The notes beneath the pieces are model-generated. The model was not told the origin of the DNA. It saw only the letters and a list, made by a program, of their open reading frames with translations, and made no database searches. The position numbers and the translations under genes were made by a program. A stretch of 16,823 bases of DNA, from positions 1-16,823 of the forward strand of contig PALY01000110.1 of the NCBI GenBank assembly GCA_002707085.1. Reading direction: 5' to 3'. This document shows positions 1 to 7,453 of the stretch, piece by piece. Position 1 is the stretch's first letter, and every line of letters starts with the position of its first letter. The DNA is from Deltaproteobacteria bacterium (GTDB taxonomy: Bacteria; Myxococcota_A; UBA796).

Positions 1-1
1 T

Positions 2-55
2 CCGCGTTCGACTCTCCCAACAGCCAAGCCGTACTTCGGTGTCATCAACCAATAA
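2..55 (+). CDS. Possible 3' end of an upstream gene (partial)
   Basis: The second reading frame is open from the window edge to a TAA at 53-55 and would end in KPYFGVINQ. The stop lies just before the hairpin at 59-78, which fits a gene tail followed by a terminator. Only 17 codons are visible and the other frames are also open here, so this is a weak call with no function assignable. Confidence 0.22.
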   Translation, partial: PRSTLPTAKPYFGVINQ

Positions 56-78
56 AGAAGGGGGCCGCATGGCCCCCT
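50..78 (-). terminator. Hairpin terminator downstream of the lipoprotein gene
   Basis: Positions 59-66 (AGGGGGCC) and 71-78 (GGCCCCCT) form a perfect 8-bp GC-rich stem around a GCAT loop. Read on the minus strand the stem is followed by CTTCTTTATT, a T-rich tract, so it fits an intrinsic terminator for the minus-strand lipoprotein gene ending at 152. On the plus strand no T-run follows, so termination there is less certain. Confidence 0.65.
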
Positions 79-151
79 CAAATTGACTCACATTGATCTC
101 CGCCCACCAACGAACAAGTTCTCGAAGGAGAGCGGAATTCATGAATCAGTC

Positions 152-676
152 TTACTTGTTGCAGTCCTTGGCACAGCTACCATTGCTCTCTTCAAGAGCA
201 TCGCAGATGCCGTCACCACACCAGTCACCGCCTGGAGGAGGTGCATCGGCACAGTCACGAGGGCATAGGTTTGGATTTTGCTTCTCAGCATCATCACACT
301 CGCCATCACCACAAGGAATGTTTTCTTCGCCTGGAGCCAGAGTTCCGGGCTTGTCACCTTCTTCCACAGTTGGAGGCGTTACACCTTCACCCAGTGGTGG
401 TGCTTCACCTTCAGGTACTGGATCGCTACCGTCAGGGGCCGCTTCACCAGGTGTACCCTGGTTGTCTTGGGCGCCAGGAGCGGTACCTTCTGGAACTGGA
501 GGTGCGTCACCGGCAGCGTTTGGAGCCGCGGGAACACCATCTGGGGGAGTACCCGCAGGGATATTCGCTGCAGGTGCCCCATTCGGTGCGCCAGGTTGAC
601 TTGGAGCTTCTGGCTCTGGACAACCGCTAAGAAGAAGAAGAGCGGGAAGGGCTGCAAAAATAAATCGGCGGGTCAA
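152..676 (-). CDS. Cysteine-repeat outer-membrane-type lipoprotein
   Basis: A 174-residue exported lipoprotein of unknown role. The N-terminus has two Arg, a hydrophobic stretch (residues 5-16) and a lipobox LLSGC with the acylated Cys at 19. Position +2 is Pro rather than Asp, so by the E. coli Lol rule the outer membrane is expected. Residues 20-118 are Pro/Ala/Gly/Glu-rich and probably disordered, acting as a stalk. The C-terminal part holds two copies of a CGDGxCDxxE...CxxDC unit (residues 122-142 and 153-172), with four Cys each, likely disulfide-bonded. This motif is frequent in surface proteins of Myxococcota-type bacteria; its biochemical role is unknown to me. Translation starts at TTG (676), supported by AGGAGG five bases upstream. 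A terminator follows at 59-78. It is divergent from the helical protein at 814. Confidence 0.85.
   Translation of the reverse strand: MTRRFIFAALPALLLLSGCPEPEAPSQPGAPNGAPAANIPAGTPPDGVPAAPNAAGDAPPVPEGTAPGAQDNQGTPGEAAPDGSDPVPEGEAPPLGEGVTPPTVEEGDKPGTLAPGEENIPCGDGECDDAEKQNPNLCPRDCADAPPPGGDWCGDGICDALEESNGSCAKDCNK
161..313 (-). repeat. Tandem CGDGxC cysteine repeat (two units) within the lipoprotein
   Basis: Two units of about 20 residues, encoded at 251-313 and 161-220, share the pattern C-G-D-G-x-C-D-x(2)-E ... C-x(2)-D-C and are separated by a Pro/Gly linker. The DNA of the two copies is diverged, so this is an old protein-level duplication and not a recent DNA repeat. Confidence 0.75.
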
Positions 677-813
677 AGCGACCTCCTACATATGACAGGT
701 TTCAATCTGCAGTATCCAACAACAGCAGACATGCAACACGCAATGACCACTTTCAGTGGATTGGTTGAGCCTAACCTGCAGATCGGGTAGGACCGACATT
801 CAGAGGAGAAACA
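677..813. promoter_or_regulatory. Divergent intergenic region with promoters for both flanking genes
   Basis: This 137-bp gap between two divergent starts must hold both promoters. A weak plus-strand candidate is TTGAGC (765-770), a 17-bp spacer and TAGGAC (788-793). A small perfect inverted repeat CCACT-TTC-AGTGG sits at 747-759 and could be an operator. Neither box is a strong consensus match, so the individual sites are tentative. Confidence 0.35.
682..687 (-). promoter_or_regulatory. Shine-Dalgarno site that fixes the TTG start of the lipoprotein
   Basis: The minus strand reads AGGAGG here, five bases before the TTG at 676-674. A near-perfect anti-16S match at ideal spacing supports TTG as the real initiation codon and keeps the signal peptide complete. 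Confidence 0.75.
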
Positions 814-1332
814 ATGACCAATCCTGCAGTTAATCGCGATAAAGTCCATGCCTTGGCAGAAGCCTGTTCCGATGAAGGCGAGGCATTTCAGCCCATCGCA
901 ACCCGTCTCATCAAACATCAACGGCGCCTATCAAGATTTTTTGAGCAAAACGTTGCGCACATGGGACCGGTAGCAAGCCAAGTGGGCCTATACATGCTTT
1001 CGGTCAGCCTCCGAATTTTCGATCAAATTGGTGGTCGGATGGGCAAAGTGAATGGTGCAGCCCTCGACGCTGCTTCCGCCAAAGTTCAGGGTGTCGCTTC
1101 TGAACTTTTCCCTGCAGACGACAAGTTCCCCGAAAGAGCCAATGGCATTGAGTGGCGGGCTCAGCCTCACCTACTCGACGAAATCCTGTGGGCTTTATTT
1201 GAACGGGACGAAAAGACCGATGGAGAAATCGATCTTGAACCAGACAAGGCCGCTTTGGTTTACTTGATGCTTTGGGTCGCTGTAGAAGCACTCAACGAAA
1301 ACTGGCAAGCACCCGAAAACGCCAACGACTAA
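814..1332 (+). CDS. Helical protein of unknown function
   Basis: A 172-residue soluble protein whose family I do not recognise. There is no signal peptide and no convincing transmembrane segment. Composition and periodicity suggest an all-alpha fold: amphipathic stretches around residues 8-50 (with a basic HQRRLSRFF patch), 52-75, 82-98, 118-132 and 142-162. The C-terminal third is acidic (ERDEKTDGEIDLEPDK). The only cysteine is near the N-terminus, so a metal or catalytic site is not evident. The ATG at 814 has a clear GAGGAG five bases upstream. It is a single gene with its own hairpin terminator at 1347-1373, divergent from the lipoprotein. Function cannot be inferred from context. Confidence 0.8.
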   Translation: MTNPAVNRDKVHALAEACSDEGEAFQPIATRLIKHQRRLSRFFEQNVAHMGPVASQVGLYMLSVSLRIFDQIGGRMGKVNGAALDAASAKVQGVASELFPADDKFPERANGIEWRAQPHLLDEILWALFERDEKTDGEIDLEPDKAALVYLMLWVAVEALNENWQAPENAND

Positions 1333-1346
1333 GTTCCAGGAATATT

Positions 1347-1373
1347 CCTCCCGGCATCTCAGTCGCCGGGAGG
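1347..1373. terminator. Bidirectional hairpin between convergent genes
   Basis: CCTCCCGGC (1347-1355) and GCCGGGAGG (1365-1373) form a perfect 9-bp GC-rich stem with a 9-base loop. It lies 15 bases after the plus-strand stop and about 20 bases after the minus-strand stop, so it can serve both convergent genes. T-runs are weak on both sides (GCGCATCTT on plus, AATATTCC on minus). Confidence 0.72.
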
Positions 1374-1393
1374 GCGCATCTTGAACTGCAGAA

Positions 1394-2614
1394 CTACCAT
1401 TCAGCCGAGTCGATGCTGACCTGAAAACTCTCACAGTTCGTTCCAGCGGAAACACTGACTTGCACCTGACCTATCTGGCCAGGCCCGATGTCTCGTAGGT
1501 CGGCATACCGGGTTTGGTCACATTGAATGGCAACCGTCAGCCGCTCTATCCAGCGCGTCGATTTGTTTTCTGCTTCCAGCATGACCTCGGTTCGACCATC
1601 GGGCCATCGGGTGGCTTCTGCATCCAAATCTACCCATGGAAGTACATCCGAACCTCGATTCGATGCACCTTTGCGAGGCGCCAAAGTCAACTCTTCCCGA
1701 GCTCCGTCTACGGTGACCAAGAAACGTTCGCTTACGTTTAGGCCAAGCAGCCCTACAGCCCCATCGTTCGCGCAAGCATCACAAACTGAAACACTGACCC
1801 CTTTGACCTCCAAGCCTCCGACCCACATGCGGTCAACCAATACAGCGACCGTCTCTTGCGGCCCTGCAGCCGTGTGTACTTGCATACGGGGAGCATCATC
1901 AGGAACACGCACACCTATCTTCCTCAGTGTGGCCCGATTCAGCGTGGTCAGTGTTGCGCCCGTATCGAAAATCATGTTGACTTCCAATTCTTTTCGCGGC
2001 CCTTCGACCGTAACTGGAATCCGCAAGGAACCACGCCGACCTTCCGTTGGCAGAACCACATGATCTGTTTGTGGCTGTTCGATGGGAGGTGCGACTGCGC
2101 GAGGCTTCACGTCCCTCTTCTTGACCTCGACAGGTGGTGGTTTTGGCAACGTTTCACGGGCGGCTTCGGCTGGCACTTCTCGTGTCCCCTCCACAGCGGG
2201 CAACCACTCATCTATGCTCTTGGCCCATTCAACCTTCAAGTGGCCCTGACTCCATGGTTCCACGGCTGCAAAACCAAGAGACAATGACTGTTCTCGCTCT
2301 CCTGGAAAATACAGTGGAAAAGCAATCAACACGCCAAGGGACCACAAAAGTAGGGCTGTACTTGAACTGAGCGTCGTCCGAGGCACATCCTTTCTGACTG
2401 GTTGGGACAAAGCCCGTGCTGGAAGAGATACAAGCGCAAATGCGGCCAATGCGACCAACCAGGCTGGGCCATTTCGAAGCAGTCCAGCCCCCATCAACCC
2501 CAAGACCGCGACCATGCCAGCAGCCGTGCCCCCAAGCAACGCAAATACAGTCAAAAGGAATCTCACGCTGACACTTGCCTCCGTCTCTTTCAGGAATACA
2601 TGACCGGAACCCAC
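1394..2614 (-). CDS. Membrane-anchored retropepsin-like aspartic protease
   Basis: Predicted clan AA aspartic protease of 406 residues. Three hydrophobic segments (about 19-46, 50-69, 85-103) anchor the N-terminus. A charged, Pro-rich linker (about 140-195) follows, then a single retropepsin domain (about 196-315). This has the catalytic Asp217 in FDTGATLTTL and a second hallmark GLLGLNVSERFLVTVD near 288-303. With one DTG motif the active enzyme should be a dimer. A CDAC pair (278-281) lies in the flap-side region. The last 80 residues look like a beta-sandwich of FxLYD type (NKSTRWIERLTV, then GPGQIGQVQVSV) with Cys365 and Cys394 possibly paired. Translation may begin at GTG 2614 (AGGA upstream) or at GTG 2566, preceded by GGAGG, which would give MRFLLTVF. 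Substrate unknown; the protease domain is probably periplasmic. Confidence 0.83.
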   Translation of the reverse strand: MGSGHVFLKETEASVSVRFLLTVFALLGGTAAGMVAVLGLMGAGLLRNGPAWLVALAAFALVSLPARALSQPVRKDVPRTTLSSSTALLLWSLGVLIAFPLYFPGEREQSLSLGFAAVEPWSQGHLKVEWAKSIDEWLPAVEGTREVPAEAARETLPKPPPVEVKKRDVKPRAVAPPIEQPQTDHVVLPTEGRRGSLRIPVTVEGPRKELEVNMIFDTGATLTTLNRATLRKIGVRVPDDAPRMQVHTAAGPQETVAVLVDRMWVGGLEVKGVSVSVCDACANDGAVGLLGLNVSERFLVTVDGAREELTLAPRKGASNRGSDVLPWVDLDAEATRWPDGRTEVMLEAENKSTRWIERLTVAIQCDQTRYADLRDIGPGQIGQVQVSVSAGTNCESFQVSIDSAEW

Positions 2615-2635
2615 CCGCCAAGTCCTGGAGACAAG

Positions 2636-3211
2636 ATGTCCATTCCCCGCGCTACCTGGTTCTGCATTGATATCGAAGCAAATGGTCCGGTTCCCGGCCT
2701 ATACGACATGGTGTCTCTCGGCGCGACGGTGGTGATTGATGAACAAAATGGCTCCCGAAGCATCGGCGATAGCTTCTACATGGAACTCAAACCATGCGCG
2801 CCTCGATTTGATTCCAGAGCCGCCGCTATCCATGGGCTCGATCAAGAGCAGTTGCGTGAAAATGGTTTAAGCCGAAAAGATGCCGCCGAAGCTCTGGCCG
2901 ATTGGGTCAAAACCCAAACTAAAGAGGGTACAGAGCCTGTTTTTGTGGGTCACAATGCTCCTTTCGACTGGTCACACATCGCATATATGTACGCCGAACA
3001 AAACATGCCGAACCCCTTTGGATACAAAGGTCTGGACACCAAAGCATTCTCCGCAGGTGTCCTCAATTTGCATTGGCTCGACACAGGAAAAGAAGTACTG
3101 TTTGAGCGTTTGGGACTCCCTGAAGAAGACAAGTCTCAAAAACATCGAGCGGATTACGACGCCCGAGTCCAAGCCGAACTTTTACTGGCTCTGCTCAACG
3201 CTCAGATTTGA
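2636..3211 (+). CDS. DEDDh 3'-5' exonuclease (DnaQ/RNase T superfamily)
   Basis: A 191-residue cytoplasmic nuclease removing 3' nucleotides from DNA or RNA with two metal ions. All five DEDDh residues are visible: Asp12 and Glu14 in FCIDIEANG, the middle Asp111 in GHNAPFDW, and His170 and Asp175 in HRADYDA. The size fits a stand-alone exonuclease domain with no polymerase-binding or BRCT extension. The closest types I can think of are the epsilon-like/3'-5' exonuclease and oligoribonuclease-like branches; DNA versus RNA preference cannot be read from the sequence. The ATG at 2636 with GGAG five bases upstream is preferred because the first strand of the fold starts at residue 7. An ATG at 2600 with AGGA is possible and would add 12 residues. 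The 3' end overlaps the convergent phosphatase-fold gene by 17 bp. Confidence 0.88.
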   Translation: MSIPRATWFCIDIEANGPVPGLYDMVSLGATVVIDEQNGSRSIGDSFYMELKPCAPRFDSRAAAIHGLDQEQLRENGLSRKDAAEALADWVKTQTKEGTEPVFVGHNAPFDWSHIAYMYAEQNMPNPFGYKGLDTKAFSAGVLNLHWLDTGKEVLFERLGLPEEDKSQKHRADYDARVQAELLLALLNAQI

Positions 3212-4175
3212 TGCGGAAAAATAAGCCTTGGTGATCGGAACCAGGAAGACGAACGGTGCGGACGTCTCCCACATCAATGTCCCCGGCCCAAACATGGTCG
3301 AGCTGCATCAGTGGAAGATTGATCCAGTCTCCACCTGAAGGCCAAGAGGTCGCCCAAACACCTTGCCATGCCGTCATGTTCCGTAGCCCTGTGCCATCAA
3401 ATTCTCGAATGGCCCAACTTCCAGGAACGGCATTCATGTCCCCCGCAACAATCACCGGGTCGCCCTTTCGGCACACACCCCAATCCTCTCGCAATCGACC
3501 CGCCTCAATGCTCTGAGCGATCTTGCGCATATAGGGAAGCAAGCCTTCTATGTTGAAGGGAACAGGTGGCGGGCCATGCACTCCCATGACGCACACCTCA
3601 TCGGAAATGCGAACCAACGCCATTGGCATCACCATTGAGCCGTATCCGAACTCCTCGGTAATCGATGAAGTACAGGGCGCATTCTCTACACAAAAAGCTG
3701 CCGTGTAATGACTCGGGCGAGACACCTGCGCATCAAAATTGTGTGCCAAGGACACCATTCCTGGAATCTCTTTGACCCGAGCCTCCACCTGTATGACCAC
3801 ATCGGCCTGAAGATCACTCAATGCCTGCTGCAAATCGGTGCGTCCAGACATGTAGGCGTTGACATTCGCCACCAACACAGGCCGCCCTTCTCCAGAATCC
3901 GGCATCGGTGGAATCCCTGCAAGGGGCGCCACAGCTATCGCCAAAAACATTGGCTTGGTCCAGTAACCGGTGCGATAGCGAGCCAAAAGCGCCCAGAAAG
4001 GAGCGAATAGACACAGCCAAGGCCATGCACTTAGGCCGATCGAGTGACCCATATGACCCCAAACCTCATCCGATGGAAACAGTTCTCCAACCACGCGCAA
4101 AACCACAGCAAGCACAAGCGGCATCAAGACAAGAGCATTGATCTTTGAGACAGATGTTGGTGACTCAGAATCCAC
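3195..4175 (-). CDS. Membrane-anchored endonuclease/exonuclease/phosphatase family protein
   Basis: A 326-residue protein with three N-terminal hydrophobic segments (about 13-32, 46-67, 75-90) and an EEP (DNase I/Mg-dependent phosphodiesterase) domain from about residue 98. The active-site set looks intact: Asn104/Asn106 in VANVNAY, Glu131 in VIQVEA, His200 in GVHGPPP, Asp246 and Asn248 in AGDMNA, Asp293 in LDHVW, and the Asp314-His315 dyad in GSDHQG. The architecture resembles YafD-like EEP proteins. The third hydrophobic segment puts the catalytic domain most likely outside the cytoplasm, where a nuclease, sphingomyelinase-like or lipid phosphodiesterase activity is possible; the substrate cannot be chosen. 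The start is GTG 4175 with AGGA seven bases upstream. It diverges from hemE with almost no spacer. Confidence 0.85.
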   Translation of the reverse strand: MDSESPTSVSKINALVLMPLVLAVVLRVVGELFPSDEVWGHMGHSIGLSAWPWLCLFAPFWALLARYRTGYWTKPMFLAIAVAPLAGIPPMPDSGEGRPVLVANVNAYMSGRTDLQQALSDLQADVVIQVEARVKEIPGMVSLAHNFDAQVSRPSHYTAAFCVENAPCTSSITEEFGYGSMVMPMALVRISDEVCVMGVHGPPPVPFNIEGLLPYMRKIAQSIEAGRLREDWGVCRKGDPVIVAGDMNAVPGSWAIREFDGTGLRNMTAWQGVWATSWPSGGDWINLPLMQLDHVWAGDIDVGDVRTVRLPGSDHQGLFFRIKSER

Positions 4176-4183
4176 ACTATGTT
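4157..4183 (+). promoter_or_regulatory. Candidate sigma-70-type promoter for the hemE operon
   Basis: TTGGTG (4157-4162) and TATGTT (4178-4183) are separated by 15 bases. Transcription would start near 4190, which agrees with translation from 4206 or 4218 but not from 4179. The site lies over the first codons of the divergent gene. Spacing is short and the match is partial. Confidence 0.25.
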
Positions 4184-4217
4184 CCTACCACACACCATCC
4201 GAGTTATGGCGTGCAGC

Positions 4218-5237
4218 ATGTCGAATAAACGCCCATTAATTCTCCGAGCCTTCGATGGTGAATCCGTCGAGCGGCCTCCTGTTTGGTTTATGCGTCAGGC
4301 GGGTCGATACCTTCCTGAATACCGCGCTGTACGAAAAGGCCATACCTTTTTGACGATGTGCCACAACCCAGAGTTGGCCACCGAAGTGACTTTACAGCCA
4401 CTTCGCCGATACCCACTCGATGCAGGGATCGTATTCTCAGACATCCTGTTGCCCCTTGAAAGCATGGGAAGTCAGCTGGAATATGTGCCAGGAACCGGAC
4501 CCGTAATCCGAAACCCTGTGCGAACAGCAACGGATGTAGCTGCCCTCAAGGAATTTGATCCTGTCCGTGACTTGCCAGCCACGATGGAAACAATTCGGAT
4601 GTGCATCGAGCAGGCTGACGTACCAATTCTTGGTTTTGCTGGAGCCCCATTCACCATGGCTTGCTACTTGATTGAAGGCCAAGGTTCGCGCAACTGGCCA
4701 CAAGTGAAAAAACTTATGATGTCGGAACCCGCCTTGTTTGGCGCATTGCTGGACCGACTCGCAGATGCCGTAGGAGACCACCTACAAGCACAAGTCGATG
4801 CTGGTGCCGCCGCTGTTCAGTTATTTGATACCTGGGCAGGCGCACTCACTCCAGACGATTTCCGCAGGTGGGCATTGCCCGCATCCAGAAGAGCTCTGGC
4901 CCGCGTAAGCGGGGCGCCACGACTGTTCTTTACAAAGGATTCCGCCTGTTTCTTGCCCTGGCTCCGTGAAATCGAGGCCGATGCATATGCTCTGGACTGG
5001 CGCGTAGACATCGATCGCGCTCGGGAAATCTTGGGTGACGTACCTGTACAAGGCAACTTGGATCCTCAGTCGCTACACGCACCTCATGAAGAAATTCGAC
5101 GTCGCGTACATCGAGTGATCGAAAAGGCAGGCCCACGAGGCCATATTTTCAACCTGGGACATGGTCTGACCCCAGATATTCCACCCGAAGGTGTGGGTGC
5201 CGCCATCGATGCTGTACGGTCTTGGTCCTGGAGTTGA
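4218..5237 (+). CDS. hemE: Uroporphyrinogen decarboxylase
   Basis: HemE converts uroporphyrinogen III to coproporphyrinogen III by removing four acetate carboxyls, in the cytoplasm and without cofactor. The 339-residue protein is full length and carries the family signatures: RQAGRYLPEYR (26-36, substrate binding), FSDIL (73-77, the conserved Asp of the active site), YLIEGQGS (150-157), QLFDTWAG (201-208) and NLGHGLTPDIP (312-322). ATG 4218 is chosen because the conserved part begins about ten residues later. The frame is open to ATG 4179 (13 more residues) and ATG 4206, and none of the three has a clear Shine-Dalgarno site. It is the first gene of hemE-hemY-prmC. There are three bases between its stop and the next start. 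Confidence 0.96.
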   Translation: MSNKRPLILRAFDGESVERPPVWFMRQAGRYLPEYRAVRKGHTFLTMCHNPELATEVTLQPLRRYPLDAGIVFSDILLPLESMGSQLEYVPGTGPVIRNPVRTATDVAALKEFDPVRDLPATMETIRMCIEQADVPILGFAGAPFTMACYLIEGQGSRNWPQVKKLMMSEPALFGALLDRLADAVGDHLQAQVDAGAAAVQLFDTWAGALTPDDFRRWALPASRRALARVSGAPRLFFTKDSACFLPWLREIEADAYALDWRVDIDRAREILGDVPVQGNLDPQSLHAPHEEIRRRVHRVIEKAGPRGHIFNLGHGLTPDIPPEGVGAAIDAVRSWSWS

Positions 5238-5240
5238 CAC

Positions 5241-6614
5241 GTGGCACGCGTGATCATCGTTGGGGCTGGTATTTCTGGTCTCGCTACTGCAGCATTCCTC
5301 GACAACGTGGACACGCTCGTATTTGAATCTTCTGATTCACATGGGGGCAATGTCCGTACAGACCGGATCGATGGACGCATCCTCGACCGCGCTGCAAACG
5401 GATGGCTTGACTCCGAACCTGCGATGACCAAACTCCTCGAGAAACTGAACCTCAGCGATCAGATCATCCCCGTCAGCGAGCGTGCTGAAATACGCTGGAT
5501 CTACGCCGATGGGAGAATGCAGCCCGCGCCTCTGAGTCCGAAAGAAATGCTTACAACAAGCCTGATTCCATGGTGGGCAAAATTACGTATTTTGCTGGAG
5601 CCATTTATTTTTCGTGGCCGTAAGGAAACCGACGAGACGGTCGCACAGTTTGTTTCACGACGACTCGGCAAATGGTTCGTAGACCGTTTTGTGGGTCCCA
5701 TGGTGGCTGGGATTCACGCTGCTCGACCAGAAAGCCTCTCTCTCAAAGCAGCTTTTCCGAAAATGGCAGCGATGGAGAGAGATTACGGAAGTCTGTTTCG
5801 GGCCATGTTTGCCAAGAAAAGAGGGGGCGCGCCCAGTGGCCACCTCCAAACACTCCAAGCGGGTGCGGGTCAACTTACCGACACGCTTGCCCAATACCTT
5901 GGAGAAGGCTTGCAATGTGACATGCCCGTAGAAGGACTCACCCAAACAAAAGAGGGCTGGGTCGTACATACTAAATCTGGAGAACATCTCGCAGATGCAG
6001 TCGTGTTGGCCTGCCCCGCACCCGCGCAAGCCAAGTTGATGCGCGGACTTGATGCCTCTGTGGCCGAAGCACTCGACAACATTGAATATGCACCCGTCAC
6101 CGTCGTGGTGAGCGTCTGGGCTGCAGGCAGTTTTGATCAAGCTCCCAATGGATTTGGTGTCCTTGTGGCACGAGGCGAGGACGTGGGCGTCCTCGGCACA
6201 CTGTTCACCTCGTGTGCATTTCCTCAGCAATGCCCCGAAGGTGAAATCATCCTTCGTACGATGGTTGGTGGGTCAGTCAACCCCAAAGCAGCATCTCTCC
6301 CGCACGAGCAATTGCTGGAACTGGTTTTTGCCGCACAAGAAAAGTTTTTGGGAACACAGCGAGCAGACCCCATCCTTGTACGCGTGTACCGCCATGCAGC
6401 GGGAATCCCACAGTACACCCTCGGTCATACAACAAGAACAGCCACAGTGAATGCTGCAGAAGCCAAATTTCCAGGGCTATTTTTCGCAGGAAACCATCTG
6501 GATGGTATTGGCGTGAAAGACTGTGTGGGAACGGGCCATAGAATCGCCCAAAATGTTCAAGGATGGCTTGAAATCACGGCACCGGTTGAACAGGCAACGA
6601 CGGAAACGCAATGA
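5241..6614 (+). CDS. hemY: Oxygen-dependent protoporphyrinogen (or coproporphyrinogen) oxidase, HemY type
   Basis: FAD-dependent oxidase of late heme synthesis, 457 residues, typical for HemY/PPOX. The N-terminus is the Rossmann dinucleotide site VGAGISGL (7-14), followed by the expected Glu-containing second strand. Further hallmarks are the substrate-side segment VGPMVAGIHA in the first half and the C-terminal FAD-contact block beginning AGNHLDGIGVKD near residue 416. In Gram-negatives the usual substrate is protoporphyrinogen IX; in Gram-positives the same fold acts on coproporphyrinogen III, and the sequence alone does not decide. The start is GTG 5241, supported by GGAG seven bases upstream that overlaps the end of hemE. 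Its stop overlaps the prmC start in ATGA. The final 15 residues are a polar tail. hemH is not in the window. Confidence 0.93.
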   Translation: MARVIIVGAGISGLATAAFLDNVDTLVFESSDSHGGNVRTDRIDGRILDRAANGWLDSEPAMTKLLEKLNLSDQIIPVSERAEIRWIYADGRMQPAPLSPKEMLTTSLIPWWAKLRILLEPFIFRGRKETDETVAQFVSRRLGKWFVDRFVGPMVAGIHAARPESLSLKAAFPKMAAMERDYGSLFRAMFAKKRGGAPSGHLQTLQAGAGQLTDTLAQYLGEGLQCDMPVEGLTQTKEGWVVHTKSGEHLADAVVLACPAPAQAKLMRGLDASVAEALDNIEYAPVTVVVSVWAAGSFDQAPNGFGVLVARGEDVGVLGTLFTSCAFPQQCPEGEIILRTMVGGSVNPKAASLPHEQLLELVFAAQEKFLGTQRADPILVRVYRHAAGIPQYTLGHTTRTATVNAAEAKFPGLFFAGNHLDGIGVKDCVGTGHRIAQNVQGWLEITAPVEQATTETQ

Positions 6615-7453
6615 ACACAGTTGTGGACATTCTAAAAAAGACCGAAGCATTTTTTCGCTCCAAAGACATCCCTAGCCCGCGCCTTGATGCAGAACTAATT
6701 CTATGCCAACACCTCGATTTAGATCGGGTGGGTCTGTATCTACAATTCGACAGACCTCTAAACGAAAGTGAACTCGCACCCATGCGTGAAATGGTCAAAC
6801 GAAGAGGCAATCGCGAACCCATTGCGTGGATATTGGGAAGCAAGGGCTTTTGGAGCTTAGACCTCGCAAGCCACAAAGATGTGCTGGTCCCCAGACCTGA
6901 TTCGGAGACCTTGGTCACAGCCGCACTGACACTCGTTCCAGAAAACGAACGATGTTTTGTTGCCGATATCGGTAGCGGTACCGGCGCCATTGGACTGGCC
7001 ATCGCCTCTGAAAGGCCCGAAGTTCGCTTATTTTCGACCGACATTAGCGATGCAGCACTCCAATGCACCCGAGAAAATGTTCATAATTTAGAGTTGAGCG
7101 ACCGGGTCGCCGTCTTGAAAGGTTCACTCTTAGAAGCCATTCCTGCGGATCGAACCATCGACATTGTGGTGTCCAACCCGCCATACATCCCATCCGGCGA
7201 GATCGACGGACTTGCACCAGAAATCGCCACCCACGAGCCTCGCACCGCATTGGATGGGGGCGACGACGGTTTCGACATTTATCGAGCGCTCATTCCCAGT
7301 GCAGCATCGAGGGCAACCACAGCGGTTCTTGTAGAGATTGGTGACGGACAAGAAGACGTCGTATCTGCGATGATGGAAGAAGCAGGCTTACATACCATCG
7401 AAACCCACAAAGACCTGACGGGAACCATTCGGGTGGTCAGTGGGCGCAAATAG
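6611..7453 (+). CDS. prmC: Peptide chain release factor N5-glutamine methyltransferase
   Basis: PrmC methylates the glutamine of the GGQ motif in RF1 and RF2 using S-adenosylmethionine, which speeds translation termination. The 280-residue protein has the helical N-terminal factor-binding domain (1-90), the PrmC-typical VLVPRPDSETLV block (91-102; usually PRPETE), the SAM-binding loop ADIGSGTGAIGLA (118-130) and the catalytic VSNPPYIP (187-194), which holds the substrate Gln. The NPPY motif with this N-terminal half separates it from HemK-unrelated N6-adenine methylases. The start ATG overlaps the stop of hemY by four bases (ATGA, 6611-6614), so translational coupling is likely. PrmC was historically called HemK because of its location next to heme genes, and the same linkage is seen here. 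It converges on the radical SAM gene with six bases between the stops. Confidence 0.95.
   Translation: MNTVVDILKKTEAFFRSKDIPSPRLDAELILCQHLDLDRVGLYLQFDRPLNESELAPMREMVKRRGNREPIAWILGSKGFWSLDLASHKDVLVPRPDSETLVTAALTLVPENERCFVADIGSGTGAIGLAIASERPEVRLFSTDISDAALQCTRENVHNLELSDRVAVLKGSLLEAIPADRTIDIVVSNPPYIPSGEIDGLAPEIATHEPRTALDGGDDGFDIYRALIPSAASRATTAVLVEIGDGQEDVVSAMMEEAGLHTIETHKDLTGTIRVVSGRK

Noticed and set aside
93..599. 168-codon plus-strand frame rich in Pro, Ser and Gly
   Set aside because: It is antisense to the lipoprotein gene. Its composition is a by-product of the Pro/Ala-rich coding on the other strand, and the lipoprotein has a signal peptide, lipobox and ribosome site.
1527..2063. 178-codon plus-strand frame
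   Set aside because: It is antisense to the retropepsin domain and has Thr/Ser/Arg-rich shadow composition without any motif.
2402..2635. N-terminal extension of the DEDDh exonuclease
   Set aside because: The added residues are antisense to the retropepsin anchor, look non-protein-like (Cys/Gln/Arg-rich), and the fold starts only after ATG 2636, which has its own GGAG.
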